Positions 63,001-64,000 of a stretch of DNA of 64,000 nucleotides are shown here, piece by piece. A program made the translations under genes and the position numbers. The DNA comes from Blattamonas nauphoetae (taxonomy: Eukaryota > Preaxostyla > Oxymonadida): the NCBI GenBank assembly GCA_033064195.1, contig JARBJD010000293.1:1-64000 (forward strand), written 5' to 3'. Below the pieces are notes generated by a model. It was not told the origin of the DNA. It worked only from the letters and a program-made list of their open reading frames with translations, and searched no databases. Position 1 is the stretch's first letter. Every line of letters begins with the position of its first letter.

Positions 63001-64000
63001 AAACTTGATTGTCACTTGAGCCTGCTAATTCCATGATATGGAGACCGACTCTTGCATAATCTGAGGCTGATGCGAATTCTTCCGTTTAGGTGATATGGTT
63101 GTGAACAACCACATTCGTTGAACAAGAGAGGGATCCATGGGAGACTCCCTTCTAATGAGAAAAGGTCCCGCAGATATCACAAGCTGATGTGACATTATCA
63201 CTAAGGATCTAAAATGAACACGTTGTTGGTCAACAATAAGGCGAATTGCACCTGAGCTAGTTTTGTACAGAATGAACATCTCCATTTTATTGTTTAAAAC
63301 CATTTCTTTTATTCAGATCAAACATTTTTTTGGGGCAAAACCTTAGCTCTTCTTCAGATCACATTTTACGTTGATCTGCCCCATCTTTTATATTTTTGAC
63401 CCTACTTTCCCTCAATGTCAGTTTTTGTGTCTTCTGACTGTTCTAATTCGGCTATCGTGACATATTTCCGTCGTTTATTCCACAGATACTCGACCTCATC
63501 GAACCATCCCTCTTTTCAGGTTGTCATACCAACTTCTCACGATCATCTGTGAAATACTCCAATCTGTTTGATCTTATCGGATTTATAGTCAATCTATCTT
63601 TCAAATTCATTGTCAGCCTCTTCTGGACATATGTCCATCAATCAGAAGTCTCGATCATTGTCAACAAGGGAACCACTCTCGCATTCAGGACAAGATCCTC
63701 CATTCTACACTTTGCAATGTCTCAACTCTCCCCTCCGTTTGGTGTTTCCGTTCTACTTGCAAAGAAACAATGTATATCTCTTCTTTTATATTGTTTTGCA
63801 GACTCACATCTTCTGGTTCCCATTTTCTCTCTATCCTATGATTTCAATTTTGCTTTCCCATCTCAGCAACTTTTTATGATCTTAAGTGACATTGAACAAA
63901 CAGAATTGATTACACTTTGTTCGATTTGAGCTTTAGGAGAATGGACCAGAAATCGATCGACATGATCTCACACTGTTATGAAAACAAGGAGAATAACAGA
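59936..64000. other. Unidentified region with scattered open frames
   Basis: Minus frames at 60219-60587 (FVHIAYCRYCRDQRERPKPQ), 61549-61884 (LLDSTFTTITIWQNFVSDWQ) and 62514-62960 (Arg/Glu/Ser-rich) look protein-like but share no recognised domain and do not connect. 63000-64000 has only short hydrophobic plus frames. The region may be a decayed gene or an old mobile element. No family can be named from the sequence alone, and no terminal repeats were found. Confidence 0.35.

Noticed and set aside
1-64000. tRNA, rRNA, CRISPR or operon-like structures
   Set aside because: Looked for tRNA B-box-like sequences and short regular repeat-spacer arrays by eye. The few GGTTCGA-like hits lie inside coding regions without a cloverleaf, and no array is present.

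Overview
The window looks like nuclear DNA of a protist, most likely an oxymonad (Preaxostyla) close to Blattamonas or Monocercomonoides. The grounds are several paralogues of the all-helical ARM/HEAT-like family that I associate with those genomes, a coiled-coil plus SPRY-like protein of the same kind, very short GT-AG introns (36-127 bp), and large secreted beta-helix proteins ending in a membrane span and a kinase-like domain. The assignment rests on recalled family resemblance, not on a search. No bacterial operons, CRISPR arrays, rRNA or convincing tRNA genes were seen.

Layout. Positions 1-620 are a 20-bp CT-rich minisatellite. 1250-9600 holds decayed gene pieces, two ARM-like paralogues on the minus strand (2583-3563, 4102-5268) and one intact secreted orphan (5680-6972). 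10610-17737 is an active-looking protein kinase joined to a coiled coil and a long helical region, split by a 2.6-kb Mutator-like element (13826-16432). 17832-20028 is a seven-exon ARM-like gene, and 20341-22761 is a large ARM/HEAT-like gene on the minus strand. 24346-28436 is a 4.1-kb hAT-type element, followed by a small hAT-type MITE (29178-29754). 30744-37397 and 43103-51043 encode two giant receptor-like pseudokinases. Between them lie an ARM-like pseudogene (38202-40482) broken by a second Mutator-like element (38581-39726) and a coiled-coil/SPRY pseudogene (40493-42540). 51559-58520 is one surface-protein gene cut by three separate TA-flanked elements. 58.6-64 kb is unidentified, probably decayed, sequence.

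The most striking theme is transposition into exons. At six sites the target duplication and terminal inverted repeats can be read directly, and at four of them removing the element plus one duplication rejoins a reading frame exactly. None of the elements carries a transposase that I can recognise. The Mutator-like elements, and perhaps the large hAT element, carry pieces of host genes instead, including a fragment of the receptor-pseudokinase family found elsewhere in this window.

The secreted genes share a layout: signal peptide, beta-helix-like ectodomain, a Cys-containing G-x-C-G...PC-x-T/S-I/V motif, and in the two giants a run of about 100-residue modules, one membrane span and a cytoplasmic pseudokinase. 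This suggests a surface receptor or adhesin repertoire that diversifies by module duplication and gene conversion and decays by transposon insertion.
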